DNA of 34,043 nt, taken from Deltaproteobacteria bacterium. GTDB lineage: Bacteria; Desulfobacterota; WTBG01; CAIYCZ01; CAIRTM01. The position numbers were made by a program, and so were the translations under genes. This document shows positions 23,336-31,832 of the stretch, piece by piece. Where the stretch lies: positions 1-34,043 of the forward strand of contig JAJRXD010000019.1 in the NCBI GenBank assembly GCA_024276465.1, written 5' to 3'. Positions within the stretch are counted from its first letter, which is position 1. Each line of letters begins with the position of its first letter. The notes beneath the pieces are model-generated. The model was not told the DNA's origin. It searched no databases and was given only the letters and a program-made list of their open reading frames with translations.

Positions 23336-24589
23336 ATGAAACATGCTGCCTCAAAACCGTTAATTGTGATATCTGCAATAATTTTTTCGATTTTTCTTTT
23401 TTCATGCTCAAAAAAGGAAGAAGCAAAAAACATATTACCCCCGGGCGGACCTTACCCTGCAATCCTTATATCCCAGGCCCAGTTTCTGTATGAGAACAGA
23501 GATGGAAAAAAACTGGCAAAACCAGGTCCTGCAATCATGACCATCATGCAGAAAACCCGGCAGGGGTGGGTGGATTCAGTAATAGAAGACCCGCAAAGCA
23601 ATGTGTTTCATAAAGCATTGATTTTAAAAGACGGAAACAGTAAAAAGATACTGACTATTGGTGCCATGAAGGCTGAGCTGAAACTCTGGGAGTTCAAAGA
23701 TAATGCCTGGCATCAAACATTGCTGTGGAATCCTGTTTTTGGCGGCAAATGGGACAGGCTGAGAGATGTTGAGACAGGGGATGTGACAGGTGATGGTAAA
23801 GCCGATATTGTTATTGCAACCCATGATCAGGGTGTTGTTGCAGTAGCAGTTAAACAGGACCGGGGCTTGGACGTTAAGGAGATAGATCGCGAGCAGGGTA
23901 TTTTTGTGCATGAGGTTGAGATAGGGGATATTGACGGGGATGGGCTTAATGAATTTTTTGTAACACCAAGCAAGCCCAACAAGGCAAAGGGGGGGCCTCA
24001 ACCAGGAAAAATCGTAATGTACAAATGGACAGGAACGGACTTTAATAAAACAGTTGTTGATAATCTTCAAAAGACACATGCAAAGGAGATACTGGCTTTT
24101 GATATTGATGGCAGGGGAACATCCACCCTTTTTTCGGTGGTTGAAGCTGAAACCAGAACAGAAGACGGCAATACGGTTCGAGTGGAACCTGTTAAGATTA
24201 AAGAGTACACGTTTAAAAATGGAAAAATAACAGGTGATGTTATTGCAACGCTTGATGACTTCCAGTGCCGTTTTTTAACAGCTGGAGATGTGGATGGAGA
24301 TGGCAGGGCAGAACTTGTAGCAGCAGCCATGAAGTCAGGTTCATGGCTGCTGAAAAGGCACAACAGCACCTGGAATCTATCTTTGATAGATGCGGACTCT
24401 TCCGGTTATGAACATGCAACATGCCTTGCTGATGTTGATGGGGATGGAGTCATGGAAATTTATGTTGCATCAGATGATCAACAGGAGCTTCGCATGTATA
24501 AATGGAACGGGAACAGCTTTTCCAGAAACATAATTGCAGCTATTCCTGACAACAGGATCACATGGAATTTGACAGCAGGGAAATTTTAA
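23336..24589 (+). CDS. Lipoprotein with FG-GAP/VCBS repeats
   Basis: 417 residues from ATG 23336, with AAGGA 5 bases upstream. The signal peptide ends in a lipobox LFSC with C24, followed by SKKEE, so this should be an anchored lipoprotein. The body is a beta-propeller of FG-GAP/VCBS repeats. Calcium-loop motifs of the D-x-D/N-G-D-G type appear repeatedly: GDVTGDGKAD, GDIDGDGLNE, FDIDGRGTST, GDVDGDGRAE and ADVDGDGVME (about residues 148-375). Such propellers are common in surface adhesion or recognition proteins. Its place directly after pilC suggests a link to the pilus or to surface contact, which is inference. The likely location is the outer membrane or periplasmic face. The ends converge with the pyrD remnant. 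Confidence 0.88.
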   Translation: MKHAASKPLIVISAIIFSIFLFSCSKKEEAKNILPPGGPYPAILISQAQFLYENRDGKKLAKPGPAIMTIMQKTRQGWVDSVIEDPQSNVFHKALILKDGNSKKILTIGAMKAELKLWEFKDNAWHQTLLWNPVFGGKWDRLRDVETGDVTGDGKADIVIATHDQGVVAVAVKQDRGLDVKEIDREQGIFVHEVEIGDIDGDGLNEFFVTPSKPNKAKGGPQPGKIVMYKWTGTDFNKTVVDNLQKTHAKEILAFDIDGRGTSTLFSVVEAETRTEDGNTVRVEPVKIKEYTFKNGKITGDVIATLDDFQCRFLTAGDVDGDGRAELVAAAMKSGSWLLKRHNSTWNLSLIDADSSGYEHATCLADVDGDGVMEIYVASDDQQELRMYKWNGNSFSRNIIAAIPDNRITWNLTAGKF

Positions 24590-24617
24590 CCCCGGAGCTA
24601 CTGTAATAACCGGGTTT
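24588..24617. terminator. Possible bidirectional terminator
   Basis: AACCCCGG (24588-24595) can pair with CCGGGTT (24610-24616) around a 14-base loop, with one bulged C. It lies exactly in the 26-base gap between the convergent lipoprotein gene and the pyrD remnant. T-rich runs on each side are short, so the activity is uncertain. Confidence 0.35.
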
Positions 24618-25572
24618 AATGTGCGTTGCCAATGAAATCCGATATTTTTTTGTTGTGTGTTTCAACGTACTTTTTAAGTCCCCTGTAAATTTTTTTAAAA
24701 ATATCCGGAGAAATAAACCAGGCTGTTCCAATACCAACTGCTGTTGCCCCTGCCATTATATATTCAAGTGCATCATGCCAGGTGGAAATTCCGCCAATGC
24801 CAATTATGGGCACTTTTCCTTTTCTGCACTCTGGAATATTCTTAAAACATTCATACACCATAAAGACACCAACAGGCTTAATGGCAGGGCCCGAAAGGCC
24901 GCCTGATTTATTGCCAAGAAACGGTTTGCCTGTATCTATATCTATTGCCATTCCCCGCAGAGTGTTAATCATGGAGATGGCATCAGTTCCACCGGCAATT
25001 GCAGCACGTGCCGGAAGACAGATGTCTGTGACATTAGGAGAGAGTTTGGTGATTACTACCATGCTGCTGCTAACCTGTTTTTTAACGGTTCTGACTATCT
25101 GTTCAACCAGCCCTGGGTCTGAGCCAAAGACCGCACCACCCTTCTTGATGTTGGGGCAGGACACATTAACTTCAATTCCTGAAATTAATTTCATTGAATC
25201 GTTATTGCTCAGATAAAACGCAACTTCTCCAAACTCTCTGACCGTACTGGCAGAAATATTTACTATTACAGGCAAACGAAAATCCTTCAGTGGCGGAAGG
25301 TCTTTTTGAACAAACGACCTGACCCCGCTGTTTTGAAGGCCAATAGAGTTAATAATTCCTGAAGCAGAACGTATTTAAACAATTCTGGGTTCAGGATTGC
25401 CTTTTTCAGGTCTTAATGTAACACCCTTGGTTACAAAAGCACCAAGGGAAGACAGAACACCGGATTTTTTTTGAATTCTTTTTATCTCGTCACTGTGTCC
25501 TGAGGTTCCCGATGCTGTTACAAGGGGACTGCTTAACTCCAAGCCACTGATTTTAACGCTGAGCTGATTCAT
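24616..25572 (-). pseudogene. pyrD: Dihydroorotate dehydrogenase (class 1B) with in-frame TAA
   Basis: The reading frame from ATG 25572 (MNQLSVKISGLELSSPL) to the stop at 24616 is one continuous frame of about 318 codons, except for a TAA at 25377-25375. The first part (65 residues) ends GNPEPRIV; the frame resumes after TAA with IRSASGIINSIGLQN. Related enzymes read R-x-x-E-T-x-x-G here, so the stop takes the place of the conserved Glu and two extra codons follow. Beyond it the active-site features are intact: NVSCPN (the catalytic-cysteine segment), KLSPNVTD, NTLRGMAID, GGLSGPAIKP and the FMN-phosphate-binding IGIGGISTW...GATAVGIGTA. The start overlaps the pyrK end by 20 bases, as in functional pyrK-pyrD pairs. 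It is either a young pseudogene, a sequencing error or a split protein; a TTG at 25275 could restart the second part. Confidence 0.85.
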
Positions 25573-27292
25573 ATTTGCTCCAATCAATATCCGCTGCATC
25601 AAAAAGGGGTCCATCTGCACAGACACGCGAGTATTGTTTCTGATTGCCCCTTTTGGTGTGACAAACACATGACATGCAAACCCCTGTTCCACATGCCATC
25701 CGTTTTTCCAAAAGCACCTTCATTGGCAGTTTATATTTTAAAGTAATTTTTTTCAATGCCCCGGTCATGTCCGCAGGTCCACAAGTGATAACCAGAATCC
25801 CTCTCTTTTTTTTCAAAGCTTTCAGGTATGACCCGTACTGTTCAGTAACAACGCCCTGATAAAAATTTGTTTCCGGCAGGTCAGGTATCAAATTGTGTTC
25901 AGCCTTGCCGGTTTCACAGGCAACGTAGATGTCACCTCCTTTAAGCCCGATGTTTTTCAGGTCATCAATATAAATATGAGAATTTATCTGCTTTCCTGAA
26001 TCAGGGGCATTCTTCAAAAGTAATGTTTTAAAATCAAAAATTCCGATAAAAGCTTTTATTTTAAAAGAATAGTATCTCAGAACCTGCCCGAAAAACAGAA
26101 GCGGAGCCATTCCGACTCCACCGCCAATCAGGTGAACCTCTTCAATACCCTCTGACCGCAGGACATGCAGATCTGTTGTCTGACCAAGGGGGCCGAACAT
26201 CTGAAAAGTATCATTCTTCCTTAAGCCTTTCAGCTCATTTGTCCCAACCCCATCTTCCACCACTTTATAAAAAATATCAAATTCATCTGGAAAAACCCTG
26301 TGGGCTGTGATGGCAAAATCATAGGGCAGCCTGATATTTTTAAAATATGCCTCTCTGAAATATTTATAAAATGCATTGTAAAGGCTGAATGGCCTTTTCA
26401 GATAAGAAACCGGTTTAAGGATTTTACGTGAGCTGCACCTGTTTAGTCCGGACAAAGAGTTTAAAACCGGAGAAGCGTACATCTGTTTTCTTTCAGATAT
26501 TTTCAGGGTATCAAGCATAACAAATTGACCGGGAACTACCGTCTGAAGGCCTTTTGTTGAAAATTTTATTTTAAAATGCTTCGGGGTTTTGTCCTCCCCC
26601 ACAGGACGATTTTCTATAACCTTTGCGTTAAAAACACTGATTGTTTTATCTGTTGAAGAATCCCGGTTTTTTCTGCCTGCATTACCTGAACAGCTGATTT
26701 TTTTTATCAGTTCGTCAAAACAGACAAAAAAACCACGCTGCCATTTGTCAGCCCAGCCAACACGCCGGCATTTATTCAAAAGCGAGGAGGAAGGGGTGAT
26801 TAAAAAACAGATGTTTTCAAATCTGCAGTCATCAAACTTCCTGACCCTCTCTGAAATTTCCCTGAAAATTTTTTCCCTGCTTTTATTATAAAAACAAAAT
26901 ATTAAATTAATGCCCCTGTTATTTTTTATCTCAAAATCAGATCCCCTGGCAAGGCCACAGGGTTTTGGAAGCCTTCTGGTATCAGAAAATTTTTCAAGTT
27001 CTGACTCGTCAAAAAGACAGGGGTCTGCTGAGACAATTTTAAACCTGTTTTTTGATAAAATTGACATGATTAAGGTTAAACACAACCTGTGATATGCATT
27101 CCGGTTTGATTGCCCGTTTTTTATCCATTTTTCAAATTCTGACTCAGAGCACCGGGAAAGCAGGGGGTGCATCCTGGATGGGGTCAGTCTGTGTGCCTGC
27201 TCCAGAACCTTCTTCGGACTGGTACTGTTTGCCAGAAAACAGGCAGCTTTTATATGGAATTTTAATTCATTTAAGTCGTTGTTTTTTTTCAT
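25553..27292 (-). CDS. pyrK: PyrK-like dihydroorotate dehydrogenase electron-transfer subunit with long N-terminal extension
   Basis: 579 residues from ATG 27292, against about 230-290 for typical PyrK. Residues from about 218 match PyrK, a FAD and [2Fe-2S] protein that passes electrons from PyrD to NAD+. Seen: PGQFVML at 254-260, the flavin motif R300-P-F-S, the NAD-binding GGGVGMAPL (390-398), ITCGPADM, and the cluster ligands C534, C539, C542 and C558 in a C-x4-C-x2-C-x15-C pattern. Two insertions, near 263-297 and 306-325, lie around the flavin motif. The first 215 residues contain ten cysteines, are rich in charged residues and match no family I recognise. The start is preceded by CCGGAAAA. 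It follows cysE after 48 bases and overlaps the damaged pyrD by 20 bases. Confidence 0.85.
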   Translation of the reverse strand: MKKNNDLNELKFHIKAACFLANSTSPKKVLEQAHRLTPSRMHPLLSRCSESEFEKWIKNGQSNRNAYHRLCLTLIMSILSKNRFKIVSADPCLFDESELEKFSDTRRLPKPCGLARGSDFEIKNNRGINLIFCFYNKSREKIFREISERVRKFDDCRFENICFLITPSSSLLNKCRRVGWADKWQRGFFVCFDELIKKISCSGNAGRKNRDSSTDKTISVFNAKVIENRPVGEDKTPKHFKIKFSTKGLQTVVPGQFVMLDTLKISERKQMYASPVLNSLSGLNRCSSRKILKPVSYLKRPFSLYNAFYKYFREAYFKNIRLPYDFAITAHRVFPDEFDIFYKVVEDGVGTNELKGLRKNDTFQMFGPLGQTTDLHVLRSEGIEEVHLIGGGVGMAPLLFFGQVLRYYSFKIKAFIGIFDFKTLLLKNAPDSGKQINSHIYIDDLKNIGLKGGDIYVACETGKAEHNLIPDLPETNFYQGVVTEQYGSYLKALKKKRGILVITCGPADMTGALKKITLKYKLPMKVLLEKRMACGTGVCMSCVCHTKRGNQKQYSRVCADGPLFDAADIDWSKYESAQR

Positions 27293-27340
27293 ATTTTCCG
27301 GGGCGCAGTATGATAGAAAATTATAGAAGAGAATTTGAGG

Positions 27341-28255
27341 TTACAGGCTATCGTTCTTTTCTTTATACACAAGCTTTGGAGGCTGATGAACAATGCTTGT
27401 GTTGGGGGGCACGGATTCAAGAAGCCAGACATTTCCACCAATTGTAGAGTTTTTTCCAACAATGGTTTCACCCCCTAAAATTGTTGCTCCTGCATAAATT
27501 ATCACATTATCCTCAATTGTCGGATGCCGTTTGCCCCCCTTTATTATATTTCCATCAGAGTCTTTCTTAAAGCTGAGTGCACCAAGGGTTACACCCTGGT
27601 ACAGCCTTACGTTCTTTCCTATTATTGTTGTTTCCCCTATAACAACCCCTGTTCCGTGATCAATAAAAAAATTATCTCCAATGTGTGCACCGGGATGAAT
27701 GTCCACGCCTGTTGCACGGTGTGCAAATTCCGTCATTATTCTCGGGAGAAACGGTATTTCAAGATGATACAGCTCATGGGCAATTCTGTAAATGGCAACT
27801 GCAAAAAGCCCGGGATAACTGACTATTATTTCATCAAAGCTGGCGGCAGCTGGATCTCCCTCGTATGCTGCACTTACATCCCCGTTCAATTTAATCCTGA
27901 CAAATGGAATTCTGGAAAGAAAAAAGATGGTTTTATGTGCTGCAATTGAGGTTGGGGAATCCTTGCTGCTTTCTGAGCTGACGCCGGGAGAGGTTTGCAG
28001 GCTTTTAGCAATTTCCCGGGAAAGATTATGGTAAACAGTTACGATCTTCTCCCAGATATAAAGATTGATTTCACTTCGACTTATCTCCTGTTTTTCATAA
28101 TAACCCGGAAAGATAATGTTTATAATTTCAAGAACTATTTCCTCTACAGCAGCACGGGAGGGCAGGTTTGGGCCTTCGATATGATTTATTCCCCTGTCAG
28201 TTTTATAGGAGTCAAGAATCTGATTGATTATTTCTGGAAGTTTATTGAGCGGCAT
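27341..28255 (-). CDS. cysE: Serine O-acetyltransferase, EpsC type
   Basis: 304 residues from ATG 28255 with GGGAAG 6 bases upstream. A TTG at 28273 would extend it further into nifS. It acetylates serine with acetyl-CoA to give O-acetylserine for cysteine synthesis. Seen: an N-terminal helical region, then the left-handed beta-helix of hexapeptide repeats (VDIHPGAHIGDNFFIDHG, VVIGETTIIGKNVRLYQGVT, then DNVIIYAGATILGG and KNSTIGGNVWLL). The catalytic histidines lie in DIHPGA and IDHGTG. The length and domain order fit the EpsC subgroup. The 14-base overlap with nifS and the place in a nifU-nifS run suggest that it supplies cysteine to the NifS desulfurase. O-acetylserine sulfhydrylase is not seen nearby. 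Confidence 0.93.
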   Translation of the reverse strand: MPLNKLPEIINQILDSYKTDRGINHIEGPNLPSRAAVEEIVLEIINIIFPGYYEKQEISRSEINLYIWEKIVTVYHNLSREIAKSLQTSPGVSSESSKDSPTSIAAHKTIFFLSRIPFVRIKLNGDVSAAYEGDPAAASFDEIIVSYPGLFAVAIYRIAHELYHLEIPFLPRIMTEFAHRATGVDIHPGAHIGDNFFIDHGTGVVIGETTIIGKNVRLYQGVTLGALSFKKDSDGNIIKGGKRHPTIEDNVIIYAGATILGGETIVGKNSTIGGNVWLLESVPPNTSIVHQPPKLVYKEKNDSL

Positions 28256-29423
28256 ACAGTTCTTCCCTGCCAAAAGGTGATATTTCTCTTAACTGTTTTT
28301 CTATATGGAGCATTTTTTCTATAATGCAATCAACGTCATCTTCTGTATTGTACCTGCTGAGACTGAACCGGACAGAGCCATGAACCCTCGTGAATGGAAC
28401 TCCCATAGCCCTCAAAACATGGGACGGCTCCAGGGAACCTGACGTGCACGCTGAGCCGGATGATGCAGCAATGCCAGCCTCACTCAACAACATGAGTATT
28501 GACTCACCCTCTATATATTTAAAACTGATATTTGTTGTGTTGGGCAGGCGGTTCTGTGTATCCCCGTTTACTGATGCTTCAATGGCCTTTTCGACAAGCT
28601 CCTTTTCCAGCCTGTCACGCAATGTTTTAACACGGATGTTTTCAATGCTCAAATGCTTTAAGGCTATTTCACAGGCTCTTCCAAACCCGACAATATACGG
28701 AACATTTTCCGTGCCTGCACGCCTGCCCTCTTCCTGATGCCCGCCCATTATAAAGGGAACAAAGTGTGTTCCCTTTCGAATGTATAGTGCCCCTATTCCT
28801 TTTGGGGCATGAAACTTGTGCCCGGAAATTGAAAGAAGGTCAACCGGGGTTTTATTCATATCAATGCTGACCTTGCCAGTGGCCTGAACCGCATCACAAT
28901 GAAAAACAGCTCCCCTGCTTTTAACAATTTTTGCTATATCATCAACAGGAAAGATAACACCTGTTTCATTGTTAGCCCACATTATTGAGACAAGGACTGT
29001 GTCCTTGTCCATCTTTTCTGTCAGCTCATCCATGTCAATTTGTCCCCTGCTGTCAACTGAAAGCTCTGTTACCCTGTATCCGTTTTTACTTAAATACTGA
29101 CAGACATTTTTTACAGCAGGGTGCTCAACCCGTGTTGTAATAATGTGCTTTTTATCCGGATGAGCAGAAAGCACGCCCCGGATTGCAGCATTATCACTCT
29201 CTGTTCCACATGATGTAAAAACAATTTCTGAGGGGTCGGCATTTATGAGGGATGCTGCCTGTTCACGGGCACGGTCAATAAATTTTTTTACCTGCCCTCC
29301 GAACAGATGCATACTGGAAGGATTTCCATAAAGGTCTGAAAAAAAAGGCTGCATCTCTTCCACCACTTCAGGGGCAACCATTGTAGTTGCATTGTTGTCA
29401 GTGTAAATATTTTTTGTGCCCAC
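28242..29423 (-). CDS. nifS: Cysteine desulfurase NifS/IscS
   Basis: 393 residues starting at GTG 29423, with AGGAGG 8 bases upstream inside the nifU coding end. It is a PLP enzyme that removes sulfur from cysteine for Fe-S cluster assembly. Seen: YTDNNATT at 7-14, the PLP-stacking VEHPAV (99-104), DAVQATGK (177-184), the Schiff-base lysine K203 in SISGHKFHAPKG, and the persulfide cysteine C326 in SSGSACTSGSLEPSHVL. The active-site loop is the group I (IscS/NifS) type. It lies between nifU (2-base gap) and cysE (14-base overlap), so translation of the three is probably coupled. No nitrogenase gene is in the window, so a housekeeping role is more likely. Confidence 0.96.
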   Translation of the reverse strand: MGTKNIYTDNNATTMVAPEVVEEMQPFFSDLYGNPSSMHLFGGQVKKFIDRAREQAASLINADPSEIVFTSCGTESDNAAIRGVLSAHPDKKHIITTRVEHPAVKNVCQYLSKNGYRVTELSVDSRGQIDMDELTEKMDKDTVLVSIMWANNETGVIFPVDDIAKIVKSRGAVFHCDAVQATGKVSIDMNKTPVDLLSISGHKFHAPKGIGALYIRKGTHFVPFIMGGHQEEGRRAGTENVPYIVGFGRACEIALKHLSIENIRVKTLRDRLEKELVEKAIEASVNGDTQNRLPNTTNISFKYIEGESILMLLSEAGIAASSGSACTSGSLEPSHVLRAMGVPFTRVHGSVRFSLSRYNTEDDVDCIIEKMLHIEKQLREISPFGREELYAAQ

Positions 29424-29425
29424 CG

Positions 29426-30268
29426 TTAAACCTCCTCAATAAAAAGATCATCACTCACAAACTCTTTTAGCTTGGGTTCAATGTATTTTTTAAGGGTAAA
29501 ATTTGACGTTGAGCAGGACGAGCACATCCCTCTCAGAGAAACAACGACTTTACTGCCCTCTACGTCGATCAGCTCGATATCTCCTCCGTCAGCTTTGAGC
29601 ATGGGCTTTATTTCCTTTTCAAATGTTTCTTCAATCAGTTTTATTTTCTGAAGATTGGTAAGTTTCTTCCCTGCAGGGCCTGCTTCAGGAGATGGCTTTT
29701 CGGTTGTGACAACACTTTTAATCAGAGCGCTTATTTTTTCATGGCAGGACATACACCCCCCCCCTGCTTTTGTATAATTGGTAACATCTTCAATCTTTGT
29801 TAATCCGTTTTCTTTTATAACGTGCAGAATTTCTTCTTCAGTTACTCCGAAACACTCGCAGAGGACATGCTTTTTCTTTTCTTCCGGTGCCGCAGAATCC
29901 CTGCCGCGATACTTGTTTACAGCTGCATCAAGGGCTGCATGCCCAAGTACTGAACAGTGCATTTTTTTTTCAGGAAGGCCTCCGAGATAATCGGCTATAT
30001 CCCTGTTGGTTATTTTCTCAGCCTCGGCCAGGGGTTTGCCAATAATCATTTCTGTCAGTGCTGATGCTGATGCAACAGCACTCCCGCAGCCAAATGTCTG
30101 GAATTTTGCATCAGTTATTATCTCGTTTTTGTCAATTCTGAGCATAAGCTTCATCTGGTCACCGCATGCAAGGGACCCTGCCTCACCAACTGCATCAGGA
30201 TCCTTCATCTCGCCCGCGTTGCGAGGATTTAAAAAATGATCTTTTACCTTTTCGGTATAGTCCCACAT
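29426..30268 (-). CDS. nifU: Fe-S cluster scaffold NifU, three-domain
   Basis: 280 residues from ATG 30268 with AGGAG 8 bases upstream. It is the full-length NifU architecture. The N-terminal IscU-like scaffold (about 1-125) has ligands C35, C61 and C105. The central BFD-type [2Fe-2S] domain (about 132-182) has C136, C138, C171 and C174. The C-terminal NifU domain (about 205-278) has the C248-x2-C251 motif. It builds clusters with sulfur from NifS and hands them to target proteins. It is followed 2 bases later by nifS and preceded 20 bases upstream by a macro-domain gene. Neither an IscR/Rrf2 regulator nor HscA/HscB is adjacent. Confidence 0.96.
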   Translation of the reverse strand: MWDYTEKVKDHFLNPRNAGEMKDPDAVGEAGSLACGDQMKLMLRIDKNEIITDAKFQTFGCGSAVASASALTEMIIGKPLAEAEKITNRDIADYLGGLPEKKMHCSVLGHAALDAAVNKYRGRDSAAPEEKKKHVLCECFGVTEEEILHVIKENGLTKIEDVTNYTKAGGGCMSCHEKISALIKSVVTTEKPSPEAGPAGKKLTNLQKIKLIEETFEKEIKPMLKADGGDIELIDVEGSKVVVSLRGMCSSCSTSNFTLKKYIEPKLKEFVSDDLFIEEV

Positions 30269-30288
30269 GGTATGACTCCTGTGAAAAG

Positions 30289-30825
30289 TTATTCTTTTAT
30301 TAAGTCCTTAAGACTGGTACTGTATGTTTCAAGATCCTTGAGACTGAAGAGAACAAATACTGTTTTCTCAATACTGGTATCCCCTTTAAGGTGATCAACA
30401 ACAGTTGACAGGGCAAGTCTTGATGCTTCATTTACAGGGTACCTGTAAACACCTGTACTGATTGAAGGAAAAGCTATTGTCCTGACACCTGATTTTTCAG
30501 CAATATTCAAACTGTTTTTATATGCGTTTATCAGCAGTTCAGACTCCCCTGATTTTCCGTCCCGGTATCTGGGGCCAACAGTATGAATTACATGCTTTGC
30601 AAAAAGGTTGCCCCCGGTTGTAATGACCGCAGTACCGGTCGGGCAGGTGCCGATTTTTCTGCACTCATTCATGATAGCAGGCCCACCTGCACTGTGTATG
30701 GCTCCGTCAACCCCGCCACCTCCGGCAAGTCGTGAATTTGCAGCATTAACTATGGCATCGACTTTTTGTTTTGTTATATCCCCCTGACGCAGCTCAACTG
30801 CAGATCTGTTTATTTTAATTTTCAT
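30289..30825 (-). CDS. Macro-domain protein (O-acetyl-ADP-ribose deacetylase-like)
   Basis: 178 residues, start ATG 30825 with GGAG 8 bases upstream. A single macro domain fills the protein. GDITKQKVDAIVNAANSRL is at about residues 15-33, GGGGVDGAIHSAGG (about 35-48) follows the pattern of the MacroD/YmdB catalytic loop, and the ribose-binding region reads ISTGVYRYP. These enzymes remove ADP-ribose from proteins or hydrolyse O-acetyl-ADP-ribose, a by-product of sirtuin deacetylation. It is the first gene of a tight run leading into nifU (20-base gap). A role in Fe-S biology is not known for this family, so the link may be only transcriptional. Confidence 0.92.
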   Translation of the reverse strand: MKIKINRSAVELRQGDITKQKVDAIVNAANSRLAGGGGVDGAIHSAGGPAIMNECRKIGTCPTGTAVITTGGNLFAKHVIHTVGPRYRDGKSGESELLINAYKNSLNIAEKSGVRTIAFPSISTGVYRYPVNEASRLALSTVVDHLKGDTSIEKTVFVLFSLKDLETYSTSLKDLIKE

Positions 30826-30974
30826 TCTTGTGCTCCAGTTGGTTCTCCTGTAAATTTATAACATAAATTTCAAATTTTTTAAATTATAAATACTGTTAAA
30901 AAGCTTTTGATTTTCATTATTGTCAAAATAAGTTATAATTCAATAATCACGGGTAAACCTGCCGGATTTGAGGC

Positions 30975-31095
30975 TGTGTCATAACAGGGCTCTGGTAGCC
31001 GCAAACTTTAGTTTGCGCCTTTTTGTGCCCATGCAATTTTTATGTTACGCCCCGTAAGCGGGACAGCTACCCACCTCATTCAGAATTGTGACACA
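30975..31095. repeat. Nested palindromic intergenic repeat, family C copy 1
   Basis: TGTGTCA (30975-30981) is inverted as TGACACA at 31089-31095. GGTAGC (30994-30999) is inverted as GCTACC at 31066-31071. Inside, GCAAAC/GTTTGC (31001-31006/31011-31016) and CCCG/CGGG near 31051-31062 form hairpins. A related GGTAGCCGCA...CTTTAG...TGCG unit is at 33787-33812. It lies in the gap between the divergent macro-domain and rsmI genes. Confidence 0.65.
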
Positions 31096-31118
31096 CCCTC
31101 TCTGCTGGAAATGACACA

Positions 31119-31832
31119 ATGTGTATGGCAACTGAAATTGAAAGTCTTACTATGAATCAAGGAGTTCTTTACATTGTTTCTACGCCTATTGGAAACCTTG
31201 AAGATACTACGCTGAGAGCAGTCCGTATCCTCAAAGAGGTGGATATTATTGCTGCAGAGGATACCCGAAAGGCGCAGATACTTTTAAAAAAATACAGCAT
31301 AAAAAAGCCTTTAACCAGTTATTTTGAACATAATGAAAGAACAAAGACCCCATCGATTATTAACAAACTGAAATCAGGTGCAAACATTGCTCTGGTGTCT
31401 GAGGCTGGAACCCCTTCCATCTCTGACCCGGGATATCGCCTTGTATCCGAAGCCATTGGACAGTCAATCCCTGTAATACCTGTTCCAGGTGCCTGTGCTG
31501 CTGTTGCTGCACTCAGTGTTTCCGGGTTGCCGGTCCACAGGTTTGTTTTTGAGGGGTTTCTGCCGCCCAAATCCGGAAAAAGAAAAAATTTTTTAAAAAA
31601 AATATCCGGGGAAGACAGTACATTAATATTTTATGAATCACCATACAGAATTTGTGCCACTATAAAAGAGATGATAAGAGAGCTTGGAAACAGAAAGGCT
31701 ATGCTGGCAAGAGAACTGACAAAGCTGCATGAGGAGAGCATATACGGGTCTTTATCGGAAATCCTTGAAAAATTAGAGCACAGAAAAATTAAAGGAGAAA
31801 TTACGCTGATAGTCGAGGGGAAAAAAGAATGA
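31119..31832 (+). CDS. rsmI: 16S rRNA 2'-O-ribose methyltransferase RsmI
   Basis: 237 residues from ATG 31119; ATG 31152 ([12 protein letters not shown]) fits the family start better and would give 226 residues. It methylates the ribose of C1402 in 16S rRNA using SAM. It shows the TP-methylase pattern: [18 protein letters not shown] near the start, IIAAEDTR, the loop [24 protein letters not shown], the FEGFLPPK motif and [10 protein letters not shown]. The C-terminal domain of the longer E. coli enzyme is absent. It ends with a 4-base ATGA overlap with ptsI, so the two are co-translated. No yraN or other ribosome gene is adjacent. Confidence 0.94.
   Translation: MCMATEIESLTMNQGVLYIVSTPIGNLEDTTLRAVRILKEVDIIAAEDTRKAQILLKKYSIKKPLTSYFEHNERTKTPSIINKLKSGANIALVSEAGTPSISDPGYRLVSEAIGQSIPVIPVPGACAAVAALSVSGLPVHRFVFEGFLPPKSGKRKNFLKKISGEDSTLIFYESPYRICATIKEMIRELGNRKAMLARELTKLHEESIYGSLSEILEKLEHRKIKGEITLIVEGKKE

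Noticed and set aside
25276-25377. Frameshift in pyrD
   Set aside because: The two parts are in the same frame; only an in-frame TAA separates them.
25375-25377. Recoded stop codon (selenocysteine or pyrrolysine)
   Set aside because: The codon is TAA, not TGA or TAG, and no recoding structure is evident.
28256-28273. TTG start at 28273 for cysE
   Set aside because: ATG 28255 has a GGGAAG ribosome site and the extra residues add nothing known to the family.
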